Origin: Grimontia marina
GTDB lineage: Bacteria > Pseudomonadota > Gammaproteobacteria > Enterobacterales > Vibrionaceae
Direction of reading: 5' to 3'
NCBI RefSeq assembly: GCF_900060185.1
Contig: NZ_FIZY01000014.1
Location: 1 to 64,000 of the forward strand
DNA: 64,000 nucleotides
Within the stretch, counting starts at the first letter, position 1. Every line of letters starts with the position of its first letter. A program made the position numbers and the translations under genes. The notes beneath the pieces were generated by a model. That model was not told where the DNA came from and ran no database searches. It worked only from the letters and a program-made list of their open reading frames with translations. This document shows positions 11,901 through 18,832 of this stretch, in pieces.

Positions 11901-13246
11901 CTGTCCAATTGGCTTCTGGAGCACCTTTACCTAGTTGGATGGAGTTTGACGGTCAAACTCTGAGTGGTTATTCGCCAGCAAATGTACGTGAGTCAGTTGC
12001 TCTGGAGCTATTTGCAACAGATGGTATTGAGATTATCTCGGACCAGTTCATTGTTAACTTTGTGCCTCAAAATGCGATATGGGGTGCTGATAGCGACGAT
12101 ATAATTTCGGGGACTGGGGAGCCTGATATTATCTATGGCTTGGGCGGCAACGATACCTTATATGGCCAACTCGGCGATGACTATCTTGATGGAGGCGCAG
12201 GTGACGATCTGATTTATGGCATATCAGGCAGCAATGTACTTTTAGGAGGAGCTGGAAACGATGTGCTTGATTCTGGCGTTAATAGCTTTGATAACTACCT
12301 AGATGGGCAAGCAGGTGAAGACCGCATAACGGGCGGTACTGGTACTGACATTATTGCCTTTGATAGGGAGGATTTCTCTGGAAGCACCACTACTCTTAGT
12401 AGCGGTAAGGTTATCAACGAAAATGTATACAATGCTGGCTCGGGCTTTGATGTGCTCTCTATCAAAGGTAGTTGGCATGCTGACTTCACTGGTGTTAGCT
12501 ATCAACCTGAAGCAGGAGTAACAGGTAATGTTATTTCTGGTATTGAAGCGATCGTAGGTGATGAGTATGACCAGAATGTGACGATCAACGCTTTTGCAAT
12601 AAATGCTCAGTCTGACGATACCATCGGCGGAGATTGGCAAGGTTTTGTTGCAATTCTTGGTGGTGGTGAAGATACATTCAATCTTGAAGGTGCGGGTTGG
12701 AACTACGTTGCGGATGCAATGCCAGCGGCCGAATTTACCGCAGATATGGCTGAGACATTGGGTATCACCCTCGAACAGGTAGAGCTACTTGGGGCTTATA
12801 GCTTTAGGCATTTGAATTCAGACACATACATTACAGTTTGGACTGATGCCGAAAGAATATCTTTCGTTGGAAGTGATATAGAGCCGCTGTCTTCTGTCGG
12901 AGGGCTGAGCTCATCAGTGTCACCAGAGAGTAGCACCGAGAGCAATTTGTCCGATGATTCACTATCTGATAAATATCTTGATGAGCCAACGCAGACTGAC
13001 TATTCGATGCTTGAGAGCTTTGAGTTCTCAGATGAAGTATTGAAGCCAATGACTACTGAAGATGCAGACTCAACCGCTTATCAATCGGTAGAAAGTTCAA
13101 CTGAAAGCAATGTGGAAGCAATTTCAACAGACCCGCAACACACTGAAGAAAGCCAAGATGGGGCATTGTTGGGACTAACTGAGGAAGATTTCTTATCAGA
13201 GACACAACTTGCCTCTCTAGATAATGATACTTTCACTTTTAGTTAA
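113..13246 (+). CDS. Giant RTX/cadherin-like repeat protein, probable type I-secreted adhesin; 5' end not intact
   Basis: This 4377-codon frame encodes a secreted surface or matrix protein built almost wholly of repeats. In order: nine RTX-associated units of about 107 residues (1-960), three such units with RTX nonapeptides (965-1360), seven cadherin-like repeats (1362-2040), an RTX block (2048-2430), an RTX-associated unit (to about 2516), about nine more cadherin-like repeats with dystroglycan-type modules (2521-3985), a short RTX array (3991-4086), a unique stretch (4087-4250) and a Ser/Thr/Glu/Asp-rich tail ending D-N-D-T-F-T-F-S. A C-terminal RTX array and acidic tail are typical of type I secretion substrates, and an ABC exporter and adaptor follow directly. 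The only start is a TTG at 113 with no Shine-Dalgarno sequence, and the first in-frame ATG comes about 200 codons later. The true N-terminus is therefore upstream, lost, or separated by the stop at 95-97. The role in adhesion is inferred from the family. Confidence 0.8.
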   Translation: MGATSKRGDDVYIIRYEDGHDTLYESGGNDLIRFIDASPEDIVLSTDGNHIYFDFSFGGSLTVKKQLSEYYWYYIESFEFANGVEWDREDLLSNLRTHQLESGVVTGSSEDDTYSYSLGGKGYSIYDHSYYSSSNDTLIFEDLLSGDIEIRRYGDDAVLITPNDEKIRIVNAFLIDDYYQIENLVFSDGQVWDFQAFLVEMQNLRKSSGLVFSSPLGNIHEHYSSDGSYTLLDYSRYSGISSTYDDRLIFKDLVKSQIAISSVGDHFIYKTDNGHELKIYNAFDSDDYGFEYLEFSDGETLSGKEILQKYYSDSKASNGVIVGTKYKDSINIFRSDGRVKIIDKAYIDFIDSRYNDSINFFDISSSEVNLYRKGFSLFIDAGNDSLVEVDNHYKGTDFRIEEINFSDGVSWDLEDINRLSSNKIANSEIYVGLGHYTGNTYNYSTDLDKIVIIEESSPYHSIATDKIIFSDISSINISYIRRKSDLIIRSDDYDIISILNFFTDSNHRIEEFHFSDGVVVSDNYVLSNYIIDDESVYIGTSDVDEYHHTYGTGSIVIEDYDYDRYANRQDALYLHGVDPSDVALLRSSDSLVILLSGEEHIVFADYFSSDHYKIESIKFDNNDVWTKGDIFNTYVNTAQELGYVAGSHVGETYIIDSDFTSLEIEDYDYDQSENDHLIFSDSLLSDFKFSRVEDDLILTSATSEVTIHRYFYSNSYRVEGIEFADGLVIDESEIWVKYVTDSLEMGLIRGTEDSEDYIISDLRNDVVIKDYNNRYNYKKHMDKVVFSDSFEDDFTLIRIEDDLAFMEADGGKIIIDNFFYSSRYAIELVEFSDGVLWTYTDIIERYINDASDTGYVKGTRENDIYTFTSGQGNLDILDYYKFNESRNDQLVFTDLGLSQVTFIKEGENLLISTNTNEQVRIQNYFLGNNYWVEEIEFSSGESLNNDEISKLVNIERTSSDVSDTSTDGDNYIEGSSGDDILEGGLGRDTLIGNGGNDTYVFTKGDGHDIIRDSEGWNDTIELSGYILSDLKITKVSRNTNDLLLSFYDNNDSIKIVNGASSNFFSSYWNQIEFLKFVDTDESVRLSEILGDVVLTSPSEFNDEIRGNRFGNTLTGGLGSDRLIGGEGDDIYLYHKGDGDDTVIDSGRHDTADTIQFVDYLSSDITYIAASGEEGRDAIIRFSEGSDRVTLYNAFDRDDSSWSVRNLGIEKLVFSDGVEWDRSKLTEKVIQYSATDDNDSIYGYFGADILQGGTGDDLLDGREGGDSYIISRYEGSDSINDSGTNAGDIDKLKFIDIISSEVQASRLFKGSETVIFSYIGSEETITVTNAISATEEGIEYYEFNDGVIWSKENIKSLLNNNTPVAQDDGFFTVTTETPLIIQAEELLKNDYDPDGEDLSIVSVQSDGNGVAEINADGDVVFYSIGFFSGATQFQYTVSDEQNGFSTASVNVRVRPFAQANDDMGISVSEDSEVAIDALQLLSNDADGDRMVIGEVFNAVNGSVTLSSSGQMLFTPDTDFVGKAYFDYAANTPEGGRAEATVTIDVLPVNDAPVAFRDYLASVNEGDVFLVNIAELLSNDRDIDGDDISLIDVTSSDNANVSLIDDNTIEVRLSPDFFGYGDFQYSIEDNSGVSASASVKFSVKPVNDAPVTQADDISTLEDSPILILVDALLLNDSDADGDSLSISSVFGAKNGTVSLRDNGTILFTPEENFSGTAQFQYKADDGQGGTSFGYVNVAVEAIEDNPEAQDDTYIDYALLTSSENQFIEVSVSTLLANDFDVDGDTFEFVDIFAAENGVVEWVDAETIRFTPNPGYFGEASFYYNVKDNTGAVDDAQVLMMFTNTGDVAPFAVKDSVDVYEDTPTFIAFNDLLANDYDVDGDQLQIIDWFVLHSNVAPEGVVSMLAEGFLFTPDANVTETFGFYYVVSDGTGNTSNAYIDLNIIPVNDEPVVVGDDLGEYHLEAPVVIRITDLLSNDEDVDGDTLAFVSAEDPETGYFERYDEDFLIFYPTTSANSVVQFKYHVADPSGLQDEGYSEFALVSGQYDGQLNGAIERDLLIGSEQSDVIGGLAGRDDIYGEAGDDTINGGDGSDYIDGGSGFDTVTLVGSNVGVRVDLNLGLGQGGWAQGDRYYNIESVEGSDYSDQIYGDFAGNTLRGNAGHDLLSGEQGNDWLYGDKGDDILRGGLGSDFLDGGDGKDTADYSDAELALNLDLSLDSHINGGAAEGDRLSNIEGIIGTDFDDVIRGNTESNHLSGGRGNDLLSGGEGDDTLNGGRGADVLVGGLGIDTADYSISSERIVIDLNNDTQTGGDAEGDSLVGIEVIQGSYHDDIIIGDDADNIFRGGQGADKLHGGIGFDTADYSESNEGVHVNLLSGQGLHGDAQGDVLAGIESIVGSAFNDVLEGSEGEDTFEGGFGDDVLSGGLGSDNYHFTQFIGLDRIEEGEDFDAVDEVRFDTSILPKDISLIQQGNDLIIEVEKSTDVVLHVITVADHFLSTSTGIEVISFASGMSWDRDGIQSMLRDGSFSANDDTYLLANEDETTTFTLDWLTDNDQFAEGEVVTLVNAVAVSGGDVAIIGGAIEFTGTENYHGDAYFSYTIQDQFGRESSAKVELNLAPVNDAPNANDDGVFVGVEDNVLVIPFADLLGNDTDIDGDQLTISDAYFSGISQSMLGGGVFIRDGDVHIKPPIDHYGYAEFTYEVSDNLGGVDTAKVELFYESVNDAPKSGGNNLSYRGARLDKTNVYIASDLLNSVHDPEGDDYYFDGLTGAAENGIVELIDTGLPVEIDGVVYEEPIVTFVANSLGDATFQYLVTDEHGATNTITVNVDVKPLNSKPIAKVDEFEIVEDEVLLIDASMLLENDIDHDDDVLLISDVNEFANNGKVEILDSGTIQFTPKADFNGEAGFSYTVSDGRGGLSQAYVNVVVKPQNDAPVLVNDLVIRQEDEQSPITILAGEIFGNDSDRQGDVIFLNDVVLLGEAVDLVRDGTSGTFHLQRLDDAIAYSVDVKLASGALLPEWIDYDEEAGAFSIYSELADGNEPKTVHLNIELKTSGIEPAFEARDNTYTIELEISPQSDEALINTLVTEHLGLLEGLVSSMPPSIDGVLLSSFIKPMEGITATLSGGDSLPEWLSFDPMTLTFDGVPPEHLVGSIPVRLSIPSSNTQPTYRLFAEVVIDDVGFKAVPDVTADWNGESISVDVPEHYHGNLVLAYKAEDEKGAVSVQGALIVLNIQPERDLPIAETDFLRAKENTPLEISVMSLLENDKDLDGDSIQITDIKLPLTNRISIVPTVPPLVTTDKGVIVERSFSAKLSDGGELPDWMSLNEVTGEIIGYPPSDLETSVYSITWRMTDGAEVSEYEEDIEISGETNTSGDDLNGQLDITLGTLSFSPSVSIASGSAVTASFESGEVLPEWLSVNTETGVLSGLIPLGYYFQDTIVWVIDNGETIESHTEVVTINGNEGAVVTFTPPLDTTGHFNVNYTLTDAVDGEVIGVAVVDVLPQQVAPLAFNDEFKGQEDQPILISVSDLLANDEDYDDDLFVLTEFTQPDHGTVSLSDGVLTYTPNVNHYGDDSFTYTITDNLHGEATAIVYIDLEEVNLAPEANRDSFVGVEDEPLVIDIASLLVNDTDPNAEDTLDVVAVYQDDNNGQGFVLSEQGKIQLVPNHDVTGVIEFRYTLSDGRQTDFGYIDVEFVAKNDAPHVEDDYFVISRDTTLQITTADLIDNDFDVEGDTITLVNAFDGDNGNVSVDNGIITFTPNAHYFGNAGFTYQVTDGQEVTTGYVSVDVLPSETTITLKAPLSDRYAVEEKAFNIQLQRDLFVSTQGAVLTFDLSRVDGEPLPDWLLFNDQDLSLSGTPPTDFVGEFLLRLHASDGVTTVADDFVFSVVSVNDAPTLVSPLNDIFENSDGSAISAGEAFSFNVEIDKFSDIDGDSLAYTVQLASGAPLPSWMEFDGQTLSGYSPANVRESVALELFATDGIEIISDQFIVNFVPQNAIWGADSDDIISGTGEPDIIYGLGGNDTLYGQLGDDYLDGGAGDDLIYGISGSNVLLGGAGNDVLDSGVNSFDNYLDGQAGEDRITGGTGTDIIAFDREDFSGSTTTLSSGKVINENVYNAGSGFDVLSIKGSWHADFTGVSYQPEAGVTGNVISGIEAIVGDEYDQNVTINAFAINAQSDDTIGGDWQGFVAILGGGEDTFNLEGAGWNYVADAMPAAEFTADMAETLGITLEQVELLGAYSFRHLNSDTYITVWTDAERISFVGSDIEPLSSVGGLSSSVSPESSTESNLSDDSLSDKYLDEPTQTDYSMLESFEFSDEVLKPMTTEDADSTAYQSVESSTESNVEAISTDPQHTEESQDGALLGLTEEDFLSETQLASLDNDTFTFS
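3007..4190 (+). repeat. Three RTX nonapeptide plus RTX-associated units
   Basis: Three units start with canonical calcium-binding nonapeptides, for example L-E-G-G-L-G-R-D-T-L, L-I-G-G-E-G-D-D-I-Y and L-Q-G-G-T-G-D-D-L-L. Each continues with the same globular unit as the upstream repeats, ending in F-x-D-G-V-x-W. They show the origin of the nine upstream units, which have lost the nonapeptides. Confidence 0.75.
4195..6230 (+). repeat. Seven cadherin-like (tandem-95 type) repeats
   Basis: Each repeat of about 95-100 residues has the form N-D-A-P-V followed by an E-D-x-P stretch, then L-L-x-N-D-x-D-x-D-G-D, then F-T-P-x-x-x-F-x-G, and then a [VS]-x-D-x-x-G strand. The acidic D-x-D-G-D motifs are calcium-binding in related bacterial cadherin-like domains. 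The seventh copy runs directly into the RTX block at about 6255. Confidence 0.8.
6255..7400 (+). repeat. Central RTX calcium-binding block, four composite units
   Basis: Four composite units alternate a beta-rich stretch (T-A-D-Y-S followed by a V-x-[VI]-[DN]-L strand and I-E-x-I-x-G-S) with runs of G-G-x-G-x-D nonapeptides. The layout is like the parallel beta-roll regions of serralysin-type and adhesin RTX proteins. Calcium-dependent folding outside the cell is expected from the family. Confidence 0.8.
7672..11460 (+). repeat. Nine cadherin-like repeats, two of them apparently split by inserted modules
   Basis: Repeats 8-16 of the protein follow the same N-D-A-P / L-L-x-N-D-x-D plan. The two repeats spanning about 8897-10611 are much longer than the rest. 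Their first half (x-N-D-[SK]-D) and second half (the G-x-x-x-[LV]-x-Y-x-x-x-D strand before the next linker) are separated by segments carrying L-P-[ED]-W-[LIM] signatures near 9148, 9477, 10048 and 10330. These are typical of dystroglycan-type cadherin-like modules. Confidence 0.6.
11461..12070 (+). repeat. Two dystroglycan-type cadherin-like modules
   Basis: Two Ig-like modules precede the C-terminal RTX array. They carry the signatures L-P-D-W-L-L-F-N with a following S-G-T-P-P, and L-P-S-W-M-E-F-D with a following L-S-G-Y-S-P. They are joined by an S-V-N-D-A-P linker. Confidence 0.6.
12084..12370 (+). repeat. C-terminal RTX nonapeptide array
   Basis: About eight glycine/aspartate nonapeptides occur here, including L-G-G-N-D-T-L-Y-G, L-D-G-G-A-G-D-D-L and L-L-G-G-A-G-N-D-V-L. 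A C-terminal RTX array just before a unique C-terminal region is the usual position in type I secretion substrates, where it is thought to fold on calcium binding outside the cell. Confidence 0.8.
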
Positions 13247-13256
13247 CCTTGCTGAG

Positions 13257-13286
13257 ACAGAGCGCCTGGACAGGCGCTCTGTTTTA
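13257..13286 (+). terminator. Intrinsic terminator between giant gene and exporter gene
   Basis: An 11-base stem (13257-13267 with 13272-13282) and a 4-base loop are followed by a T-rich run. It lies 10 bases after the stop codon of the giant gene and 26 bases before the exporter gene, so it should separate or attenuate exporter expression relative to the substrate. Confidence 0.85.
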
Positions 13287-13312
13287 TTTGGAATGTTGTA
13301 TTCGGTGTTGCT

Positions 13313-14989
13313 ATGGAAAGCAGAAATAAATATGAAAAGGTTACGGCGGAAACTAAACGTTCTTTAGTTTATGTTGCGCTGTTTGGTGCTTTAGTTAATA
13401 TTTTGATGTTAACTGGCCCAATTTTTATGCTACAAGTTTATGATAGGGTGTTGACGAGTGGCTCTTTTTCCACCTTATTGGGCCTGTTCTTAATTGTTGT
13501 GGTTCTTTATTCATTTATGGCTGCATTCGATTTTATTCGAAGCCGTATGCTTTCAAGAATATCATTTAAATTTGATTTAGAGCTTAGCGAAGCATCTTTC
13601 TCTTTGTGGATGAATAACACTTCAAAGATGTTTCACTCATACAAACCTATTAATGATATATCTACAATTAGGAGTTTTATCTCTAGTCCAACAATGGCAA
13701 ACCTTTACGATCTGCCCTGGGTTCCATTCTATTTACTCGTCGTGTTTCTCATTCACCCCTATTTAGGGGGACTAGCTATGATTGGTTCTTTGTTGATCTC
13801 TTTATTGGCTTTTACTAACCAATGGTTGACAAAAAAGAGTAACTTAAAATCTATTCAAGCAGACAGTGTTGAAAGCAGCCTTTTAGACCAATGTTTTAAG
13901 AACAAGCAGACGATTTCCTCGCTGGGCTTAGTCGGTAATATTCGTAGTAAGTGGAAAGAACTACGCAATGAGGGGCTAATTGTTCTACAAAGTGGTATTG
14001 AAAGGAATGAAGTATTCACCTCAATATCAAAGTCGCTCCGGCTTCTACTTCAGTCTTCGATACTTGCACTTGGTGCTTACTTGGCTTTGGTACAAGAAAT
14101 CTCTCCTGGAATGATTGTTGCGGCCTCAATTATTGCTGGTCGTGCTCTGACACCGATTGATCAAGTTATCTCTCAATGGAAAGTGATTGTTAAATCGAAA
14201 GAAGCACACAAAAGATTAACAAGCATTTACTCTTCCCAGTCAATGATACAAGAAGACTACATGGACCTTCCTAGCCCTGAAGGTATCTTGGAAGTTTTGG
14301 GGGTGACTAAGTTTCGTGACTCGAGGGATAAGCCGCCAATATTAGACAAGGTTAGTTTTAAGGTGAATCCGGGAGAAGCTGTAGGCGTTATAGGTCCTTC
14401 AGCTTCTGGAAAGTCCACACTTGCAAGCATTGTATGTAATGCGCTAGCTCCTGAACTTGGAGAGGTTAAGTTTGACAGCACCAACAGCTTACAATTTGAT
14501 CCGGAGAGAAGGTTAGTTGGCTATCTTCCTCAAAAAGTTGAGCTTTTTCCGGGAACAATAAGAGATAACATCTCTGGCTTTGATCAAGCAGAAACTGACG
14601 AAGATGTTATCTCTGCAGCCGTGATTGCTGGTGTGCATGATATGATCGTGGGCTTCAGTGACGGATATAATGCAAGAATTGACTCTGACTCAGTAAATTT
14701 TTCCGGTGGGCAAATTCAGCGAATAGCGCTTGCTCGCGCAGTATATAAACTTCCTAAATATTTAGTTTTAGACGAGCCGAATTCAAATCTTGACTCTGAA
14801 GGAGATGAAGCTCTTAAAAATGCCATTTCAAGTTTAAAGTCGATGGGACACACAATATTAGTTTTGACGCATAGACCAAGTGCCATAGCAGCCGTTGATA
14901 AGATATTGATTCTGAGTAATGGTAAAGTGGTTGAGTTTGGTGAAAAAGAGTTGGTATTGAAAAAAACACTTAAGATGGTGAGTCAATAA
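13313..14989 (+). CDS. Type I secretion ABC transporter (permease/ATPase, PrtD-like)
   Basis: The 558-residue protein is an inner-membrane exporter that would power secretion of the giant repeat protein. The N-terminal half has hydrophobic segments near residues 20-45, 55-80, 130-175 and 245-290. The nucleotide-binding half has Walker A G-P-S-A-S-G-K-S-T (about 361), Q-loop Y-L-P-Q, signature F-S-G-G-Q (about 463), Walker B L-V-L-D-E-P (about 484) and H-loop L-T-H-R-P. Length and layout fit the PrtD/HasD/AprD family, without the N-terminal peptidase-like domain of LapB or HlyB exporters. No clear Shine-Dalgarno sequence precedes the ATG. The adaptor gene follows after one base. No TolC-type outer membrane gene is present in the window, so the third component must be encoded elsewhere. 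Confidence 0.93.
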   Translation: MESRNKYEKVTAETKRSLVYVALFGALVNILMLTGPIFMLQVYDRVLTSGSFSTLLGLFLIVVVLYSFMAAFDFIRSRMLSRISFKFDLELSEASFSLWMNNTSKMFHSYKPINDISTIRSFISSPTMANLYDLPWVPFYLLVVFLIHPYLGGLAMIGSLLISLLAFTNQWLTKKSNLKSIQADSVESSLLDQCFKNKQTISSLGLVGNIRSKWKELRNEGLIVLQSGIERNEVFTSISKSLRLLLQSSILALGAYLALVQEISPGMIVAASIIAGRALTPIDQVISQWKVIVKSKEAHKRLTSIYSSQSMIQEDYMDLPSPEGILEVLGVTKFRDSRDKPPILDKVSFKVNPGEAVGVIGPSASGKSTLASIVCNALAPELGEVKFDSTNSLQFDPERRLVGYLPQKVELFPGTIRDNISGFDQAETDEDVISAAVIAGVHDMIVGFSDGYNARIDSDSVNFSGGQIQRIALARAVYKLPKYLVLDEPNSNLDSEGDEALKNAISSLKSMGHTILVLTHRPSAIAAVDKILILSNGKVVEFGEKELVLKKTLKMVSQ

Positions 14990-14990
14990 G

Positions 14991-16289
14991 ATGCTTGATA
15001 AATTTGTAAAAACAGAGTTAACAAAAACGATGAGGCTAGGGGCTCTATCTATTGCTGCTTTGTTTTTTTCTCTAGTTTCTCTTTCATGGTTTATTGCAAT
15101 TAATGGAGCGGTTGTTGCAGTTGGCAATATTGGCATAAATGGGAAGCCAAAAGTTGTTCAGCATATTGATGGTGGAGTTATCGACGACATTTTTGTTCAG
15201 GACGGACAACATGTGAATTCAGATAGCATATTAGCAGTATTAGACTCTTCCTTATTGGAAGCGAACTTGGAAATCTATAGATCTCGTCTTTCTGCGGCTC
15301 TCGCAACAAAGAGTCGATTGATCGCAGAGCAAGTAGGTGATGATAACATTGAATTTCAAAATGACAATAATCTACTTTATGGCTTTGATGACACATTAGA
15401 CAAGAAAGGGCAGTTGGAAATTTTCAATGCCAGAAGAGAGTTAAATATAGGTAAAAAGCAACGAATCCAAGAGAAAATAAATCAATTCCAAAACCAAGTT
15501 AATGGTATTTCGGGGCAAATAACCTCTCTTTTACTACAAGAAAAACTTATCAAACAAGAGGTGTCTTCTCTTAATATCCTTGAAAATAAGGGACTGATTC
15601 CCGAAAATCAGTTATTGAGCGTCAAGAGAAGTTTGGCTGTAGTTCAAGGGGATCTGGCAGAGAGAAGAGCAGAGCTGTCACGAATTAGGAACTCTATCAA
15701 TGATGCTGAAATAGAGCTATTACAGGAAGAGAGAACTCGTACGGAAGAAATCGTCAATCAGTTGAGAGAATCGAACAGCACTATTCATGAATTGACCCAG
15801 CAAATTGTATCAACAACAAACAAACTCAATCGTGTCGAGATCAAGTCTCCTATCGAAGGTATTGTTCATGAGTTAGCTATAACCACAATAGGTGGTGTTG
15901 TTCGTTCTGGTGAAATCATACTTCAAGTAATTCCGATAAATGCAAAGAAAGAAGTCATAGTCAGGGTCGATCCCGTTTCCATCGATCAGATATATAAAGA
16001 TCAGAGGGTTAAAGTTAGGTTTTCATCTTTTAACCAGAATGTTGTTCCTGAACTTGAGGGCCGTGTTGAATATATTTCTGCAGATACATCGTTGGATGAG
16101 TCATCCGGCCAGACTTACTACTCTGTCAGGGTTGAAGTTCCAGAGCAGGAATTGAGAAAGCTAGGTAGTTTAGAACTCCTTCCGGGTATGCCAGTAGAAG
16201 CGTATATTCAAACAACCAAAAGAACGATAATTGGCTATTTAACCAAACCTTTAACAAATCATATACTCAGAGCATTCAACGAAGACTAG
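14991..16289 (+). CDS. Type I secretion membrane-fusion (HlyD/PrtE-type) adaptor protein
   Basis: This 432-residue periplasmic adaptor would link the inner-membrane ABC exporter to a TolC-like outer membrane channel. One membrane segment lies at about residues 16-38 after a short cytoplasmic tail. A lipoyl-like half-motif follows (V-V-Q-H-I-D-G-G-V-I, about 56-65), then a long helical coiled coil rich in Gln, Glu, Arg and Leu (about 95-280). The matching second half is I-K-S-P-I-E-G-I-V-H-E-L, and then comes a beta-barrel domain. The ATG begins one base after the exporter stop codon, which implies translational coupling. The low GC content is shared with the two preceding genes, so the three probably travelled together. 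Confidence 0.93.
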   Translation: MLDKFVKTELTKTMRLGALSIAALFFSLVSLSWFIAINGAVVAVGNIGINGKPKVVQHIDGGVIDDIFVQDGQHVNSDSILAVLDSSLLEANLEIYRSRLSAALATKSRLIAEQVGDDNIEFQNDNNLLYGFDDTLDKKGQLEIFNARRELNIGKKQRIQEKINQFQNQVNGISGQITSLLLQEKLIKQEVSSLNILENKGLIPENQLLSVKRSLAVVQGDLAERRAELSRIRNSINDAEIELLQEERTRTEEIVNQLRESNSTIHELTQQIVSTTNKLNRVEIKSPIEGIVHELAITTIGGVVRSGEIILQVIPINAKKEVIVRVDPVSIDQIYKDQRVKVRFSSFNQNVVPELEGRVEYISADTSLDESSGQTYYSVRVEVPEQELRKLGSLELLPGMPVEAYIQTTKRTIIGYLTKPLTNHILRAFNED

Positions 16290-16347
16290 ATTGCTCTTTT
16301 AACTTGTCATAACTCCTCACAAATTGCCCGCTGAATTTACAGTGGGT

Positions 16348-16416
16348 AAGCCCCATCCTGCTTGATATTGCAGCACAGCGGCCTATACTAGCGGGCTGCT
16401 GTAGAATGGGGCTTTT
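16348..16416 (+). terminator. Long stem-loop with T-run just before queA, overlapping its promoter
   Basis: The 9-base arms AAGCCCCAT (16348-16356) and ATGGGGCTT (16406-16414) pair across a 49-base loop that can form an inner helix (for example 16375-16379 with 16398-16402). A short T-run follows. It could end read-through from the secretion operon. It also holds the queA promoter elements in its loop. Confidence 0.5.
16362..16389 (+). promoter_or_regulatory. Candidate sigma-70 promoter for queA
   Basis: TTGATA (16362-16367) and TATACT (16384-16389) are separated by 16 bases and lie about 30 bases before the queA start codon. Both hexamers are close to consensus. Confidence 0.55.
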
Positions 16417-16419
16417 TCA

Positions 16420-17475
16420 ATGCAAGTATCCGATTTTCATTTTGACCTTCCTGACTCACTGATCGCACGTTATCCGCAAGCTGATCGTACCGCGAGCCGT
16501 TTGCTGCAATTAAACGGCAATACCGGTGAGCTGAGTCATAAGCAATTCACTGACATTCTTGATCTTGTCGAGCCAGGTGACTTGATGGTGTTTAATAACA
16601 CCCGGGTGATCCCTGCGCGTGTCTTCGGCCGCAAAGCGTCCGGTGGCAAGATTGAAGTGCTGGTGGAGCGTATGCTGGATGAAAAATCGATCCTTGCGCA
16701 TGTCCGCGCTTCTAAGCCGCCAAAACCGGGTACACAATTGTTCCTGGGTGAGAACGATGAGTTCGAAGCGGAAATGGTTGCCCGTCACGATGCCCTTTTT
16801 GAAATTCACTTCAGCGGCGAGCAAGCTGTACTTGATATATTAAATCAGGTTGGTCACATGCCGTTGCCACCTTATATCGATCGCCCTGATGAAGAATCGG
16901 ACAAAGAGCGTTACCAAACGGTTTACAATGAAAAACCGGGGGCAGTCGCAGCACCAACAGCAGGTCTGCACTTTGATGAAAATATTCTTGCGGCACTCAA
17001 AGAGAAAGGCGTAGAAACGGTATTTGTGACCCTTCACGTTGGTGCCGGTACCTTCCAGCCAGTGCGTGTTGATGATATCAATGATCACGTGATGCACTCT
17101 GAATATGCTGAAGTGCCACAAGAAGTGGTGGATGCGGTTCTGGCAACCAAAGCGCGCGGAAACCGCGTGATTGCGGTAGGTACCACGTCTGTGCGTTCGC
17201 TGGAAAGTGCGGCTCAGCATTCAAAGAATGAAGGCACTGACCTAGAGCCTTTCTTCAATGATACCCAAATCTTTATCTATCCGGGTTACGAATGGCAATT
17301 GGTGGATGCATTGGTGACCAACTTCCACTTGCCGGAATCAACCCTTATCATGCTGGTGTCTTCTTTTGCAGGCTATGAGCACGTGATGAATGCTTATAAA
17401 GAAGCCGTGAACAATGAATATCGTTTCTTCAGTTACGGAGATGCGATGTTTGTCACCCGCCAGACTGAGGTATAA
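16420..17475 (+). CDS. queA: S-adenosylmethionine:tRNA ribosyltransferase-isomerase QueA
   Basis: QueA transfers and isomerises the ribosyl group of S-adenosylmethionine onto preQ1 at tRNA position 34, giving epoxyqueuosine. The 351-residue length fits the family (about 355). The N-terminus has the typical F-D-L-P-x-x-L-I-A-x-x-P, and the conserved [12 protein letters not shown] and L-H-V-G-A-G-T-F-x-P-V motifs are present, as is the C-terminal N-F-H-L-P-x-S-T-L. The gene is first in the queA-tgt-yajC-secD-secF cluster, as in Escherichia coli. The ATG is preceded by a weak G-rich ribosome binding site. Confidence 0.97.
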   Translation: MQVSDFHFDLPDSLIARYPQADRTASRLLQLNGNTGELSHKQFTDILDLVEPGDLMVFNNTRVIPARVFGRKASGGKIEVLVERMLDEKSILAHVRASKPPKPGTQLFLGENDEFEAEMVARHDALFEIHFSGEQAVLDILNQVGHMPLPPYIDRPDEESDKERYQTVYNEKPGAVAAPTAGLHFDENILAALKEKGVETVFVTLHVGAGTFQPVRVDDINDHVMHSEYAEVPQEVVDAVLATKARGNRVIAVGTTSVRSLESAAQHSKNEGTDLEPFFNDTQIFIYPGYEWQLVDALVTNFHLPESTLIMLVSSFAGYEHVMNAYKEAVNNEYRFFSYGDAMFVTRQTEV

Positions 17476-17512
17476 TCAGACGCTGGCTATTATGCCGCAT
17501 TGCTTTCTGTGA

Positions 17513-18751
<1,239 letters not shown>

Positions 18752-18832
18752 GAATTCTCGCCTTGCCGGAAGAGTGCTTTCGGTGAGGCGAAAGTCTAGA
18801 AAATGTTCATATTGATACGAGGACGTTACTGA

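Noticed and set aside
3007-12370. CRISPR-like or DNA-level tandem repeat in the giant gene
   Set aside because: The repetition is at protein level (RTX and cadherin-like units). The DNA copies are diverged and there are no identical short repeats with spacers.
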